The notes: generated by a model not told the origin, from the letters alone. 52,467 bases of DNA from an uncultured Ruminococcus sp. (GCA_905233755.1 CAJODM010000014.1:1-52467); one strand, 5' to 3'. Shown: positions 31,928 to 41,855, counted from the first letter of the stretch. A program made the numbers and translations.

Positions 31928-34900
31928 TCAGAAGAATATTTCTTTCAGCGCATCAAGCGACCGCTTGCCCTTCATATTCCGCACCGCGATATAGGGCTTT
32001 GCGCCGGCGGACAACAGGGCGTTGCCGCGGTTCTTGGAGCAGAGCTCGGCGACCTCCTTGCGGCGGATATCCGACAGGTAGAGCAGGATCGAGCCGTCGT
32101 TCTCGCGGATCTCATAGATGCCCGCCGCTGCCGCCGTCACGCGGATGAGCGAGATGTCGATCAACCCCTCGACGGACTTCGGCAGCTCCCCGTATCGGTC
32201 GATCAGCTCGTCGATCACGTCGCGCTTGTCCTCTGTATCGCGGATGCCCGCGATGCGGCGATAGGCGTCCAGCCGGTTGGACAAGCTCTCGATATACGTC
32301 TCGGGGATATGCGCCTCGACCGCGACGTCAATCAGACAGTCGCGCTCCTCGAGCGGCTCCTTTTGCTCGCCCTTCTCCTCTTTGACGGCGTCGCCGAGGA
32401 GCTTGAGGTACATATCATAGCCGACGTCCTCCATATGGCCGTGCTGTTCGGCGCCGAGGATGTTCCCCGCGCCGCGCAGCTCCAGATCGCGCATCGCGAT
32501 CTTGAACCCCGAGCCGAACTCGGTGAACTCGCGGATGGCGGTCAGCCGCTTCTGGGAGATATCGGACAGCACCTTGCCGCCGTGATAGGTGAAGTAGGCA
32601 TATGCGCGCCGCGGTGATCGGCCGACCCGACCGCGGATCTGGTGCAGCTGGGACAGCCCGAACCGGTCGGCGTTCTCGATGATCAGGGTGTTGGCGTTGG
32701 GCAGATCGACGCCGGTCTCGATGATGGTGGTGCACACCAGCACGTTGATCTCCTGATTGAGCATCCTGCGCCAGACCTCGGACAGCTCCTGCTCGTTCAT
32801 CTTGCCGTGGCCGACGGCGACGGTCGCCTCGGGGATGGCCTCGGCGATGCGCACCGCCTTAGCGGTGATGCCCTCGACGTTGTTGTAGAGGTAGAACACC
32901 TGACCGCCGCGCCTGAGCTCCCGCCGGATCGCCTCGTTGACGACGGCGGTATCGTGCTCGAGCACATAGGTCTGGACGGGATGGCGGTTCTGGGGCGCCT
33001 CCTCGAGCACCGACATATCGCGCACCCCGCTCATCGCCATGTTCAGCGTACGGGGGATCGGGGTCGCCGACAGGGTGAGGATATCGACGTTCTTGCGCAT
33101 CCCCTTGAAGTGCTCCTTCTGGGCGACGCCGAACCGCTGCTCCTCGTCGATGATCACAAGTCCCAGATCATAGAACTTCACGTCCTTCTGCACCAGCCGA
33201 TGGGTGCCGATGACCATGTCGATCTCGCCGAGAGCAAGCTTATTTAGGATCTCCTTCTGCTCTTTTGGGGAGCGGAACCGCGACAGCAGCTCGACGCGGA
33301 TGGGATAGCCGTCGAACCGCGTCGTCACCGTCTGATAGTGCTGCCACGCAAGGATGGTGGTCGGGCACAGCAGCGCGCACTGCTTCGAGTCCGAGATACA
33401 CTTGAACGCCGCGCGCAGCGCGACCTCGGTCTTGCCAAACCCCACGTCGCCGCACAGCAGCCGATCCATCGGCGCGGTGCTCTCCATATCGTGCTTGATC
33501 TCATCAGAGCAGCGGATCTGGTCCTCGGTCTCGTCATACTCGAACCCGCGCTCAAAGTCGTGCTGCCACTCGGTATCGCCCGAGAACGCGAACCCCTGTG
33601 CCTGCATCCGCGCGCTGTAGAGCGCGATGAGCTCCTTTGCCATCTCGCGGGCGGCGGTCTTGACGCGGGTCTTGGTCTTCTGCCAGTCCTGCGAGCCCAG
33701 TCGGTTGAGCTTGACGCGGTTGTTCTCGCGAGGGCCGATATACTTGTTGACAAGGTCGAGCTGGGTGACCGGCACATACAGCAGATCCCCCTTGGCGTAC
33801 TCGACCTTGATATAGTCCTTCTTCACGCCGTGGACGTCCATGTTCGTGATTCCGCGATAGATACCGATCCCGTGGATGGTATGGACAACATATTCGCCGA
33901 CCGACAGCTCGGCGAGCGAGTAGACCGCCTTTGCGTCCTTTCGCGCCTTTGTGCGCGGTTTTCTGTGCGGGGAGATAACGGGCGAGTGGCTGTACAGCAA
34001 GAACCCCTCATGGGGGTACTCGAGCCCCGCCGACAGCATCCCCGGCATGACAGTGACACGCCCGCGCTCGGGTGCTGTCAGGGATGCGGCGAACTTAGCG
34101 GGGATCCCCTTCTCACAGAGGAGCGACGCGAGGTTCTCGGCCCCCTTCTCGCTGCCCGAGAGGATGACGGTGGCATACCGCTCATACCCGATATCGCAGA
34201 GGTCCTCCGATAGGGTCGCGCTGTTGCCCGACCACGGCGGCAGAGAGCGCGCCGACAGGGTGACAAGCTCCGAGATCGGCGTATCATAGGATGAGTGGGA
34301 GAAGGTATCGAGGAACACCGTCGGATGGGTGAGCAGCCGCTCCATCCCCTGTGCAGTGTCGATCGAGAAGGTATCGAGTCCGCGGCACAGCACCCCGTCC
34401 TCGAACAGCAAAAGCAGGTTCTCCCTCTCATGGAACGCCGTCGCGCGGTCGCGCTCCTTGACGTTCTGATACTCGCTGATAAACAGGATATCGTCGTCGC
34501 ACAGATAGTCGAGCAGCGTCGCCGGACGGTCGTACACAAGCGAGATAAACTTGTCATAAGACCCGAGCGACAGCCCCGATGACAGCCGATCGGCCTCGTT
34601 GAGCAGGGTCTCCTTCGCCTTTCGGCTCTTTTCGCTCGTCAGATGCGACGCCTTATAGCGGATCTTCTCGGCGAGCGCTGCACGGCTCTCGACGAGGATC
34701 TCGTGCGAGGGGGTCAGCGCGATGCTGCCGCACGGGTCGGTGCGGCGCTGGGTCTCGGGGTCAAAGTAGGTGACGGTGTCGATCTCGTCCCCCCAGAACT
34801 CGATGCGCACCGGCCGATCGCTGTCGGGCATGAACAGGTCGAATATCCCGCCCCGTATCGAATACTGGCCGCTGCCCTCGACGTTGTCGCACCGCTCGTA

Positions 34901-35407
34901 TCCGAGCAGCGTCAGCGTGCGGGCGAGCGCGTCGATCGAGACTGCCGTGCCCGCTTCAACGGTGCATATCGACTGACGCAGGATATCGACGGGGATCGTG
35001 TACTGGAGCGCGGCGTCGAGCGTGGTGATAACGACGTCATAGCAATGCTCGAGCATCTTTGACAGCACGCCCAACCGCTGGTGCTCATACTCGTGCGAGC
35101 TGTGTGAAGAAGAAAGAAAGACGAAGTCGCGCTTTGGATAGACGAGCGCGGTGTGTCCCATCGCGCACAGGTCGTTGCACATCACCTGTGCCTCCTGCTC
35201 GTTCTGGGCAACAACAATAGCCCCGGCGGCGCGCGACCGACGGAGCGACGAGATGATGTTCGACTTGTGGATAGCGGATACACCGAGCACAGCGGCGCGG
35301 CGGCGCTGTCTGACGGCATCGTCGAGGCGGACGAATTCCTTCGTCCCCTGCATCACGCCGTCAAGAAAATATGAAAAGGTGTTCATAACCGGTGGGACAG
35401 CCCTCAT
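31928..35407 (-). CDS. mfd: Transcription-repair coupling factor
   Basis: Mfd removes stalled RNA polymerase from DNA lesions and recruits UvrA. The 1159-aa protein has the UvrB-like N-terminal module, the RNA-polymerase-interacting domain (ELSVGEYVVHTIHGIGIYRG), Walker A GDVGFGKTEVAL, the DEEQ box in VIIDEEQRFGV, SATPIPRTLNMAMSGVRDMS, and QIRGRVGRSPRRAYAY, then the C-terminal TRCF domain. Length is normal. It begins 3 bp after the pth stop with no clear ribosome-binding site; an ATG at 35386 is an alternative start. Order pth-mfd is conserved in Firmicutes. Confidence 0.96.
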   Translation of the reverse strand: MRAVPPVMNTFSYFLDGVMQGTKEFVRLDDAVRQRRRAAVLGVSAIHKSNIISSLRRSRAAGAIVVAQNEQEAQVMCNDLCAMGHTALVYPKRDFVFLSSSHSSHEYEHQRLGVLSKMLEHCYDVVITTLDAALQYTIPVDILRQSICTVEAGTAVSIDALARTLTLLGYERCDNVEGSGQYSIRGGIFDLFMPDSDRPVRIEFWGDEIDTVTYFDPETQRRTDPCGSIALTPSHEILVESRAALAEKIRYKASHLTSEKSRKAKETLLNEADRLSSGLSLGSYDKFISLVYDRPATLLDYLCDDDILFISEYQNVKERDRATAFHERENLLLLFEDGVLCRGLDTFSIDTAQGMERLLTHPTVFLDTFSHSSYDTPISELVTLSARSLPPWSGNSATLSEDLCDIGYERYATVILSGSEKGAENLASLLCEKGIPAKFAASLTAPERGRVTVMPGMLSAGLEYPHEGFLLYSHSPVISPHRKPRTKARKDAKAVYSLAELSVGEYVVHTIHGIGIYRGITNMDVHGVKKDYIKVEYAKGDLLYVPVTQLDLVNKYIGPRENNRVKLNRLGSQDWQKTKTRVKTAAREMAKELIALYSARMQAQGFAFSGDTEWQHDFERGFEYDETEDQIRCSDEIKHDMESTAPMDRLLCGDVGFGKTEVALRAAFKCISDSKQCALLCPTTILAWQHYQTVTTRFDGYPIRVELLSRFRSPKEQKEILNKLALGEIDMVIGTHRLVQKDVKFYDLGLVIIDEEQRFGVAQKEHFKGMRKNVDILTLSATPIPRTLNMAMSGVRDMSVLEEAPQNRHPVQTYVLEHDTAVVNEAIRRELRRGGQVFYLYNNVEGITAKAVRIAEAIPEATVAVGHGKMNEQELSEVWRRMLNQEINVLVCTTIIETGVDLPNANTLIIENADRFGLSQLHQIRGRVGRSPRRAYAYFTYHGGKVLSDISQKRLTAIREFTEFGSGFKIAMRDLELRGAGNILGAEQHGHMEDVGYDMYLKLLGDAVKEEKGEQKEPLEERDCLIDVAVEAHIPETYIESLSNRLDAYRRIAGIRDTEDKRDVIDELIDRYGELPKSVEGLIDISLIRVTAAAAGIYEIRENDGSILLYLSDIRRKEVAELCSKNRGNALLSAGAKPYIAVRNMKGKRSLDALKEIFF

Positions 35408-35410
35408 ATG

Positions 35411-36007
35411 CTAGTTGAAGCGGTTCATCGCCTCGTCAATATCGCCGCCGACGATCAGCCCGACCGCCTCGGCAGTCCGGTCGAGCACCGGCTGCAGCTC
35501 CTCTAGCTCCTGAAAAGAGAATCGGGACAGCACCCAGTCCTTGAGGGCATAGTCGGGGTGCGGCTTCTTGCCGATGCCGAGCTTGATACGCGGGAACTGG
35601 TCGGAGCCGGAGAGATAGATGATGTTCTTCATCCCGTTGTGACCGCCGTCCGAGCCCTTGCGCCGGATGCGCATCGCGCCCATATCGAGAGAGATGTCAT
35701 CAAACAGTATAACCGTTCGCTCGGGGGGGATTTTGTAGAATTGCATCGCCCCGGTCACCGACTGGCCAGAAAGGTTCATGAAAGTGGACGGGCGCAGCAA
35801 AAGGCACCGCCGACCGCTGATGGTACACTCGCCGGTCCTGCCCTTGAAGCGGATACGGTTGACCTTGCAGCCGTACTTCTCGGCGAGAACATCCAGCGCG
35901 AGGAACCCCGCGTTATGGCGGGTGTTCTCATACTCGCGGCCGGGGTTCCCGAGCCCTGCGATGATATAGTCGATCGTGCCGGTCGGCTTTCCTGATTGAA
36001 AGAACAT
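35411..36007 (-). CDS. pth: Peptidyl-tRNA hydrolase
   Basis: Pth recycles peptidyl-tRNA dropped from ribosomes. The 198-aa protein has IIAGLGNPGREYENTRHNAGF with the catalytic His, LLRPSTFMNLSGQSV, and KGSDGGHNGMKNII. A short extra N-terminal segment of about 12 residues precedes the usual start but is backed by a good AAGGAG site. It lies between prs and mfd as in other Firmicutes. Confidence 0.95.
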   Translation of the reverse strand: MFFQSGKPTGTIDYIIAGLGNPGREYENTRHNAGFLALDVLAEKYGCKVNRIRFKGRTGECTISGRRCLLLRPSTFMNLSGQSVTGAMQFYKIPPERTVILFDDISLDMGAMRIRRKGSDGGHNGMKNIIYLSGSDQFPRIKLGIGKKPHPDYALKDWVLSRFSFQELEELQPVLDRTAEAVGLIVGGDIDEAMNRFN

Positions 36008-36032
36008 AGGTGGCTCCTTGAAACAAAGATAT

Positions 36033-36059
36033 CCTCCCCTGTCGAGAGGGGAGGTCTTT
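36033..36059. terminator. Hairpin between prs and pth
   Basis: CCTCCCC pairs with GGGGAGG around TGTCGAGA, with TCTTTC on the plus side and ATATCTTTG on the minus side. It could weaken read-through from prs into pth. Confidence 0.45.
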
Positions 36060-36078
36060 CGCGTTATTCTGCATGATA

Positions 36079-37038
36079 TCAGAGGAACATGGGAGAAACG
36101 GGCTTGTCCTCATAGATGCGCTCGATCGCCTCGGCGAACAGCGGCGCGGTAGAGAGAACGGTGAACTTGTCGAGCATCTTCTCCTCGGGGATCGGGACGG
36201 TATCGAGCATGATGCACTCCTTGATGGCGCTCTCGCGGATGCGGTCGATCGCCGGGCCCGAGAGCACCGCGTGCGACGCACAGGCATAGACCTCGGTCGC
36301 GCCGCCCTTCTCGACGATGGCGTTGGCGGCGTTGCACAGCGTGCCGGCGGTGTCGATCATATCGTCCACGAGGATGCACTTCTTGTTCTTCACATCGCCG
36401 ATGATGTTCATGACCTCGCTGACGTTGGCGCGCTGGCGGCGCTTGTCGATGATGGCGATGGGACACCCGATCTTGGCGGCAAAGTTCCGCGCGCGGGTGA
36501 CCGACCCGAGGTCGGGCGATACAACGACGAACTCGTCCTCATGTGAGCGGACACGGTCGCGCATATGGCGCGCAAGGGTCGGCGCGCCGACGAGGTGGTC
36601 GACCGGGATGTTGAAGAATCCCTGGATCTGGGCGGCATGAAGGTCCATGGTGAGCAGACGGTCGGCGCCGGCGGTGGTGATGAGGTCGGCACACAGCTTG
36701 GACGAGATCGGATCCCTCGCCTTGGCTTTTCTGTCCTGACGGGCATAGCCGAAGTACGGCATCACCGCGGTGATGGACGACGCCGAAGCGCGCTTCATCG
36801 CGTCGATCATAATCAGCAGCTCCATCAGGTTGTCGTTCACGGGCGAGCAGGTCGACTGGACGATAAAGCAGTCGGAGCCGCGGACGCTCTCGTGCAGCGA
36901 GACCGCGATCTCGCCGTCCGAGAAGGTGGCGACGTCGCTCTTCCCGAGCGGAACACCGAGGCACTCGGCGATCCCCTGCGCGACGGGCTTGTTGGAGTTC
37001 AGCGTGAAAATCTTGATGTCCTTACCATGTGAATTCAT
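36079..37038 (-). CDS. prs: Ribose-phosphate pyrophosphokinase
   Basis: Prs makes PRPP from ribose 5-phosphate and ATP for nucleotide, histidine and tryptophan synthesis. The 319-aa class I enzyme shows [58 protein letters not shown], the catalytic flexible loop start, and the PRPP-binding loop [24 protein letters not shown] lies before the ATG. It follows the glmU-like gene by 64 bp. Confidence 0.97.
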   Translation of the reverse strand: MNSHGKDIKIFTLNSNKPVAQGIAECLGVPLGKSDVATFSDGEIAVSLHESVRGSDCFIVQSTCSPVNDNLMELLIMIDAMKRASASSITAVMPYFGYARQDRKAKARDPISSKLCADLITTAGADRLLTMDLHAAQIQGFFNIPVDHLVGAPTLARHMRDRVRSHEDEFVVVSPDLGSVTRARNFAAKIGCPIAIIDKRRQRANVSEVMNIIGDVKNKKCILVDDMIDTAGTLCNAANAIVEKGGATEVYACASHAVLSGPAIDRIRESAIKECIMLDTVPIPEEKMLDKFTVLSTAPLFAEAIERIYEDKPVSPMFL

Positions 37039-37102
37039 TATTTTTCCCCCTATGATCTTGAAATAAAAATGAATTGAATGTGGATTCGAGATTATGGATA
37101 TT

Positions 37103-37849
37103 TTATTGATAGCCCTTCTGTCGGGCGATACGGCACAGCTGCTCGAGCTGTTCGGGATCGTTCGCGCCCAGCACGGTATCGGCAGAGGCGGCGGTGAACG
37201 CTGCGACGGTTCGGCCGCTGTGCAGCAGCAGGGTCAGCGCGTCGGGCAGGTAGTACTCGCCCGCCTGGTTGTCGGCGGTGATGCTGTCGAGCACCGACAG
37301 GAGCGAATCGGTATCGAACCAGTACGCGCCCGAGTTCACCTCGCATATCCGGCGCGTCTGCTCATCCGCCTCCTTCTGCTCGACGATGCGGCAGAGCGTG
37401 CCGTCGTCATGGCGGACGATGCGGCCGTAGCCGGTCGGATCATCGAGCACCGCCGAGATCACGGTGGCCGCCGCGCCGCTCTCGTCATGCCGGCGATACG
37501 CGTCGGCGATGGTATCGGCGTCCATGAACGGCGCGTCCCCGCAGAGGATGACGACGTCCCCACCGATACGCTCCAGGAACTCTCGCGCCATCATCACGGC
37601 GTGGCCGGTGCCCAGCCGCTGTGACTGGTACGCCGTATCGACCATAAAAGGCAGCGAGCGAAGATAGTCCTCGGTGACCTTTTTGCGATAGCCGGTGACG
37701 ACACAGATCTGTTCGATACCGGCGTCGCGCACCGCGTCGATGACCCATCTGAGCATCGGTCGGTCGAGCACCGGATTCATGGGCTTGGGGATATCGGATT
37801 TCATTCTTTTTCCCTCGCCGCCGGCGAGGATCACGGCACACTTGTTCAT
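37103..37849 (-). CDS. GlmU-type nucleotidyltransferase lacking the acetyltransferase domain
   Basis: The 248-aa protein matches only the N-terminal uridylyltransferase half of Glm[18 protein letters not shown], the GTGHAVMMA and [10 protein letters not shown] motifs, YGRIVR and VNSGAYWFD. GlmU is normally about 455 aa, with a left-handed beta-helix acetyltransferase following; here it stops after the nucleotidyltransferase fold, and the next 60 bp do not continue it. Its place before prs-pth-mfd is that of glmU. It may make UDP-GlcNAc from GlcNAc-1-P made elsewhere, or another sugar nucleotide. Confidence 0.8.
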   Translation of the reverse strand: MNKCAVILAGGEGKRMKSDIPKPMNPVLDRPMLRWVIDAVRDAGIEQICVVTGYRKKVTEDYLRSLPFMVDTAYQSQRLGTGHAVMMAREFLERIGGDVVILCGDAPFMDADTIADAYRRHDESGAAATVISAVLDDPTGYGRIVRHDDGTLCRIVEQKEADEQTRRICEVNSGAYWFDTDSLLSVLDSITADNQAGEYYLPDALTLLLHSGRTVAAFTAASADTVLGANDPEQLEQLCRIARQKGYQ

Positions 37850-37887
37850 GGCGGTTCCTTCTGTATGACAGACTTTTACTTATACTT

Positions 37888-37915
37888 ATTATCTCACACT
37901 TTCAGGATTTTGCAA
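37888..37915 (-). promoter_or_regulatory. Promoter of the glmU-like to mfd block
   Basis: TTGCAA (37910-37915), 16 bp, GATAAT (37888-37893) on the minus strand. It lies in a 287-bp AT-rich divergent region shared with the ppdK promoter. Confidence 0.45.
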
Positions 37916-38018
37916 GAAGAAATTACAAATTTATTACAATTTAAACATTTTCCATAAAATCACTCGTTTTTCGCCCGAAAAAATTTCTATCTTTTCTAAC
38001 TATTTTTCTCATAAGATA

Positions 38019-38047
38019 TAGAAATTGAAGAACCCTTCTGATATAAT
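38019..38047 (+). promoter_or_regulatory. Promoter of ppdK
   Basis: A perfect TATAAT at 38042-38047 with a weak -35 TAGAAA 17 bp upstream. A leader of about 80 bases, GC-rich in its middle (GGCTTGGCACCGGTCC), precedes the AGGAGGAG ribosome-binding site. Confidence 0.4.
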
Positions 38048-38136
38048 GAATGCGTATATGTATGTCGGCTTGGCACCGGTCCGGAATGGCGGCGCACAGC
38101 GGCAGAAAGTATAACATTTTCTAGGAGGAGATTCAC

Positions 38137-40770
38137 ATGAGTCACAAGTATGTATACCTTTTCACCGAAGGTAACGCCGACATGAGAGAGCTGCTCGGCG
38201 GCAAGGGCGCGAACCTTGCCGAGATGACCAACATCGGTCTTCCGGTTCCTCAGGGATTCACCATCACCACCGAGGCCTGCACCCAGTATTATGAGGACGG
38301 TCGTCAGATCAACCCCGATATCCAGGCGCAGATCAACGAGTACATCGGCAAGATGGAAGAGATCACCGGCAAGAAGTTCGGTGACAAGGAGAACCCGCTG
38401 CTCGTATCCGTCCGCTCCGGCGCGCGCGCTTCGATGCCCGGTATGATGGACACCATCCTGAACCTCGGTCTGAACGAAGAGGTCGTCGAGACCATCGCCG
38501 AGCAGTCCGGTAACCCCCGCTGGGCGTATGACTGCTACAGAAGATTTATCCAGATGTATTCCGACGTCGTTATGGAGGTCGGTAAGAAGTATTTCGAAGA
38601 GCTCATCGACGAGATGAAGGCCGACCGCGGCGTCACCCAGGACGTCGAGCTGACCGCCGACGATCTCAAGGAGCTCGCCGAGAAGTTCAAGGCCGAGTAC
38701 AAGTCGAAGATCGGTCAGGACTTCCCCATCGATCCCAAGGAGCAGCTCATGGGCGCCGTCAAGGCGGTGTTCCGTTCCTGGGACAACCCGAGAGCCAACG
38801 TCTATCGCCGCGACAACGACATCCCCTACAGCTGGGGCACCGCCGTCAACGTCCAGTCGATGGCGTTCGGCAACATGGGCGATGACTGCGGTACCGGCGT
38901 TGCGTTCACCCGTGACCCCGCCACCGGCGCCAAGGGCCTGTTCGGTGAGTTCCTCACCAACGCCCAGGGCGAGGACGTCGTCGCCGGCGTGCGCACCCCC
39001 ATGCATATCAGCGAGATGGAGGAGAAGTTCCCCGAGGCGTTCGCTCAGTTCACCGACGTCTGCAAGACCCTCGAGACCCACTACAGAGATATGCAGGACA
39101 TGGAGTTCACCGTCGAGCACGGCAAGCTCTACATGCTCCAGACCCGTAACGGCAAGCGCACCGCCCAGGCCGCGCTGAAGATCGCGTGCGACCTCGTTGA
39201 CGAGGGTATGCGCACCGAGGAGGAAGCGGTCCTGATGATCGACCCGCGCAACCTCGACACCCTTCTGCATCCCCAGTTCGACGCCGCCGCGCTGAAGGCG
39301 GCTACCCCCGCCGGCAAGGGGCTGGGCGCCTCTCCCGGTGCGGCATGCGGCAAGGTCGTCTTCACCGCCGAGGACGCCAAGGTCCAGGGCGGCGCAGGCG
39401 AGAAGGTCGTTCTCGTCCGTCTTGAGACCTCTCCCGAGGATATCGAGGGCATGAAGGCGGCTCAGGGCATCCTGACCGTTCGCGGCGGTATGACCTCCCA
39501 CGCGGCGGTCGTCGCCCGCGGCATGGGTACCTGCTGCGTATCCGGCTGCTCCGAGATCGTCATGGACGAGGACAACAAGCAGTTCACCCTCGCCGGCAAG
39601 ACCTACCACGAGGGCGACTATATCTCGATCGACGGCTCCACCGGCAACATCTATGACGGTATTATCCCGACCGTTGACGCTTCTATCGCCGGCGAGTTCG
39701 GCCGCGTCATGGCATGGGCGGACAAGTACCGCACCCTGAAGGTACGCACCAACGCCGACACCCCCGCCGACGCCAAGAAGGCGCGTGAGCTGGGTGCCGA
39801 GGGCATCGGTCTGTGCCGTACCGAGCATATGTTCTTCGAGGGCGACCGCATCGCTGCGTTCCGCGAGATGATCTGTGCCGATACGCTCGAGGAGCGCGAG
39901 AAGGCGCTCGACAAGATCATGCCGTATCAGCAGGGCGACTTTGAGAAGCTGTACGAGGCGCTCGAGGGCAACCCCGTCACCATCCGCTTCCTCGACCCGC
40001 CGCTGCACGAGTTCGTCCCCACCGAAGAGGCGGACATCGCGGCTCTCGCCGATGCACAGGGCAAGTCCGTCGCCGAGATCAAGGCGATCATCGACTCGCT
40101 GCATGAGTTCAACCCGATGATGGGTCACCGCGGCTGCCGTCTGGCTGTCACCTATCCCGAGATCGCCAAGATGCAGACCAAGGCCGTCATCCGCGCCGCG
40201 ATCAACGTCAAGAAGGCGCATCCCGACTGGAACATCGTTCCCGAGATCATGATCCCGCTGGTCGGCGATATCAAGGAGCTCAAGTACGTCAAGAAGTTCG
40301 TCGTCGAGACCGCCGACGCCGAGATCGCCGCTGCCGGCGCCGACCTGAAGTATGAGGTCGGTACCATGATCGAGATCCCGCGAGCCGCGCTGACCGCCGA
40401 CGAGATCGCCAAGGAAGCCGACTTCTTCTGCTTTGGCACCAACGACCTGACCCAGATGACCTTCGGCTTCAGCCGTGATGATTCCGGCAAGTTCCTCGAG
40501 GCATACTATGACGCGAAGATCTTCGAGAACGATCCGTTCGCAAAGCTCGACCAGACCGGCGTCGGCAAGCTGATGGATATGGCCATCAAGCTCGGCAAGC
40601 CCGTCAACCCCGCGCTCCATATCGGTATCTGCGGCGAGCACGGCGGCGACCCGACCTCTGTCGAGTTCTGCCACAAGATCGGGCTCGACTATGTGTCCTG
40701 CTCCCCGTTCCGCGTTCCGATCGCTCGCCTCGCTGCCGCCCAGGCTGCAATCAGCCAAAGCAGGAAGTAA
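38137..40770 (+). CDS. ppdK: Pyruvate, phosphate dikinase
   Basis: PpdK reversibly converts phosphoenolpyruvate, AMP and pyrophosphate to pyruvate, ATP and phosphate; anaerobes use it in glycolysis and gluconeogenesis. The 877-aa protein has the N-terminal ATP-grasp domain (GGKGANLAEMTNIGLPVPQGFTITT), the swivelling phospho-His domain with His455 in GGMTSHAAVVARGMGTCC, and the C-terminal PEP barrel with GLCRTEHMFF and the catalytic Cys near 832 in IGICGEHGGDP. Its codon use is strongly biased toward GC endings, typical of high expression. It is monocistronic and followed by a structured region and terminator. Confidence 0.97.
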   Translation: MSHKYVYLFTEGNADMRELLGGKGANLAEMTNIGLPVPQGFTITTEACTQYYEDGRQINPDIQAQINEYIGKMEEITGKKFGDKENPLLVSVRSGARASMPGMMDTILNLGLNEEVVETIAEQSGNPRWAYDCYRRFIQMYSDVVMEVGKKYFEELIDEMKADRGVTQDVELTADDLKELAEKFKAEYKSKIGQDFPIDPKEQLMGAVKAVFRSWDNPRANVYRRDNDIPYSWGTAVNVQSMAFGNMGDDCGTGVAFTRDPATGAKGLFGEFLTNAQGEDVVAGVRTPMHISEMEEKFPEAFAQFTDVCKTLETHYRDMQDMEFTVEHGKLYMLQTRNGKRTAQAALKIACDLVDEGMRTEEEAVLMIDPRNLDTLLHPQFDAAALKAATPAGKGLGASPGAACGKVVFTAEDAKVQGGAGEKVVLVRLETSPEDIEGMKAAQGILTVRGGMTSHAAVVARGMGTCCVSGCSEIVMDEDNKQFTLAGKTYHEGDYISIDGSTGNIYDGIIPTVDASIAGEFGRVMAWADKYRTLKVRTNADTPADAKKARELGAEGIGLCRTEHMFFEGDRIAAFREMICADTLEEREKALDKIMPYQQGDFEKLYEALEGNPVTIRFLDPPLHEFVPTEEADIAALADAQGKSVAEIKAIIDSLHEFNPMMGHRGCRLAVTYPEIAKMQTKAVIRAAINVKKAHPDWNIVPEIMIPLVGDIKELKYVKKFVVETADAEIAAAGADLKYEVGTMIEIPRAALTADEIAKEADFFCFGTNDLTQMTFGFSRDDSGKFLEAYYDAKIFENDPFAKLDQTGVGKLMDMAIKLGKPVNPALHIGICGEHGGDPTSVEFCHKIGLDYVSCSPFRVPIARLAAAQAAISQSRK

Positions 40771-40783
40771 TTTCCAAACCGTA

Positions 40784-40885
40784 CAAATTTGCTGAATTCA
40801 CGCTCACGAAGGAGGATGCACAGAAGCATCTGTACACCGACTCCACCCGGCACCGCGTGCTGAGATGGCGTGAATTGTATATTTG
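40784..40885 (+). ncRNA. Multi-branched structured RNA candidate after ppdK
   Basis: Nested stems are visible: CAAAT/ATTTG outermost, AATTCACGC (40795-40803) with GCGTGAATT (40868-40876), and two inner hairpins GATGC/GCATC and GCAC/GTGC. Together they form a closed multi-arm fold of about 102 nt between the ppdK stop and a terminator. I do not recognise it as a known riboswitch or tRNA. It may be the 3' UTR of ppdK or a leader of the RES gene. Confidence 0.45.
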
Positions 40886-40891
40886 AACAGA

Positions 40892-40926
40892 GTCCCCGCG
40901 TTTCATGTTGAGATGCGGGGACATTT
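40892..40926 (+). terminator. Terminator between ppdK and the RES gene
   Basis: GTCCCCGC pairs with GCGGGGAC around a 15-base loop and is followed by ATTTC. The T-run is poor, so some read-through into the RES gene is likely. Confidence 0.6.
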
Positions 40927-40964
40927 CAATAATAATGACTTGAATAATGACTTGGAGAAAGACC

Positions 40965-41855
40965 ATGGAGCAATTGTTTGATTTTTCTGATATTTCAAAA
41001 TGTGAAGACGCTATCTGTTCAACTTGGGAATCTTTTAGAAGTGCCTTTGCTAATAAGTATTTCAAATATAACGAATTAGATAAGGCGTTGACAAATACAT
41101 TTATGAAAAGTTTTGATGCTATGTTTTCAGAGTGTCATTACTTATTTGATTTTAGGTTAGAAGATGTGTTTAATATGGATACCCATGTTCTACGCGCTGC
41201 AAGAATAAATATTGAAGATCCCATACCTGCTTATTCTCGATTTATACCTGATAAAGAACATATTACTGATCATAATAGATTTAGTCCTCCCGGAGTAGAG
41301 TGGCTTTATCTTGCATTTGATAAAGAATTAGGTTTAGTAAATGCTGAAACATGTGCTCTACATGAGTGCAGAGCACAAGAAGGGGAATGCTTTGCTATAT
41401 GTGATTTTGTAATGAATGAAGAATACAAGAATGATACAATTGTAGATTTAACAATTGCAAGTAATGAGGCGTTTGATGAGATAAACGCTGAATTAGAAAA
41501 GGCTGGTCAAGCGATAGTGAAGAGAGAGATTGGATTGGGTTTAATGAAAGCAGCATCAGGAGGTTTTTCAAAAGAGGATATTAGTACAACTGATATTTAT
41601 CTGCATTTAAAAAAGTGGATTGCTTTTACATATGCCAAGCTATTGGCAAATCAAATATTTATTCCTATCACAACGGAAGACCGCGAGTTAATGTATGCAC
41701 CATTTCAATGTATGGCATATTATTTCCTTTCCAAAGGGTATTCCGGAATAATATACTCGAGTACTGTTTATCCAAATGGAAAAAACATATTAATGTTTGA
41801 CAAGAACAGTTTTGAGCCATGCGGGACGGTGCGAAGAAAGATTATTACATCTTAA
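40965..41855 (+). CDS. RES-domain protein, probable NAD+-degrading toxin
   Basis: The 296-aa protein carries the RES signature in its C-terminal two thirds: VLRAARIN (the Arg), RFSPPGVEWLYLAF, ALHECRAQEGECFAICDF (the Glu), then YAPFQCMAYYFLSKGYSGIIYSS (the Ser) and KNILMF. RES toxins hydrolyse or phosphorolyse NAD+ and are usually paired with an Xre-type antitoxin. None is adjacent here; the upstream gene is ppdK. The ATG at 40965 follows GGAGA; one six codons earlier lacks a site. Composition is strikingly AT-rich (16/60 G+C at 41101-41160), marking the left edge of an acquired island. An N-terminal 60-residue helical segment precedes the domain. Confidence 0.8.
   Translation: MEQLFDFSDISKCEDAICSTWESFRSAFANKYFKYNELDKALTNTFMKSFDAMFSECHYLFDFRLEDVFNMDTHVLRAARINIEDPIPAYSRFIPDKEHITDHNRFSPPGVEWLYLAFDKELGLVNAETCALHECRAQEGECFAICDFVMNEEYKNDTIVDLTIASNEAFDEINAELEKAGQAIVKREIGLGLMKAASGGFSKEDISTTDIYLHLKKWIAFTYAKLLANQIFIPITTEDRELMYAPFQCMAYYFLSKGYSGIIYSSTVYPNGKNILMFDKNSFEPCGTVRRKIITS

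Noticed and set aside
37996..40758. A 920-codon open frame antisense to ppdK
   Set aside because: It mirrors ppdK exactly; GC-rich third positions keep the opposite strand open. Its composition (Gly, Leu, Val, Asp-rich) matches no family and it has no ribosome-binding site.
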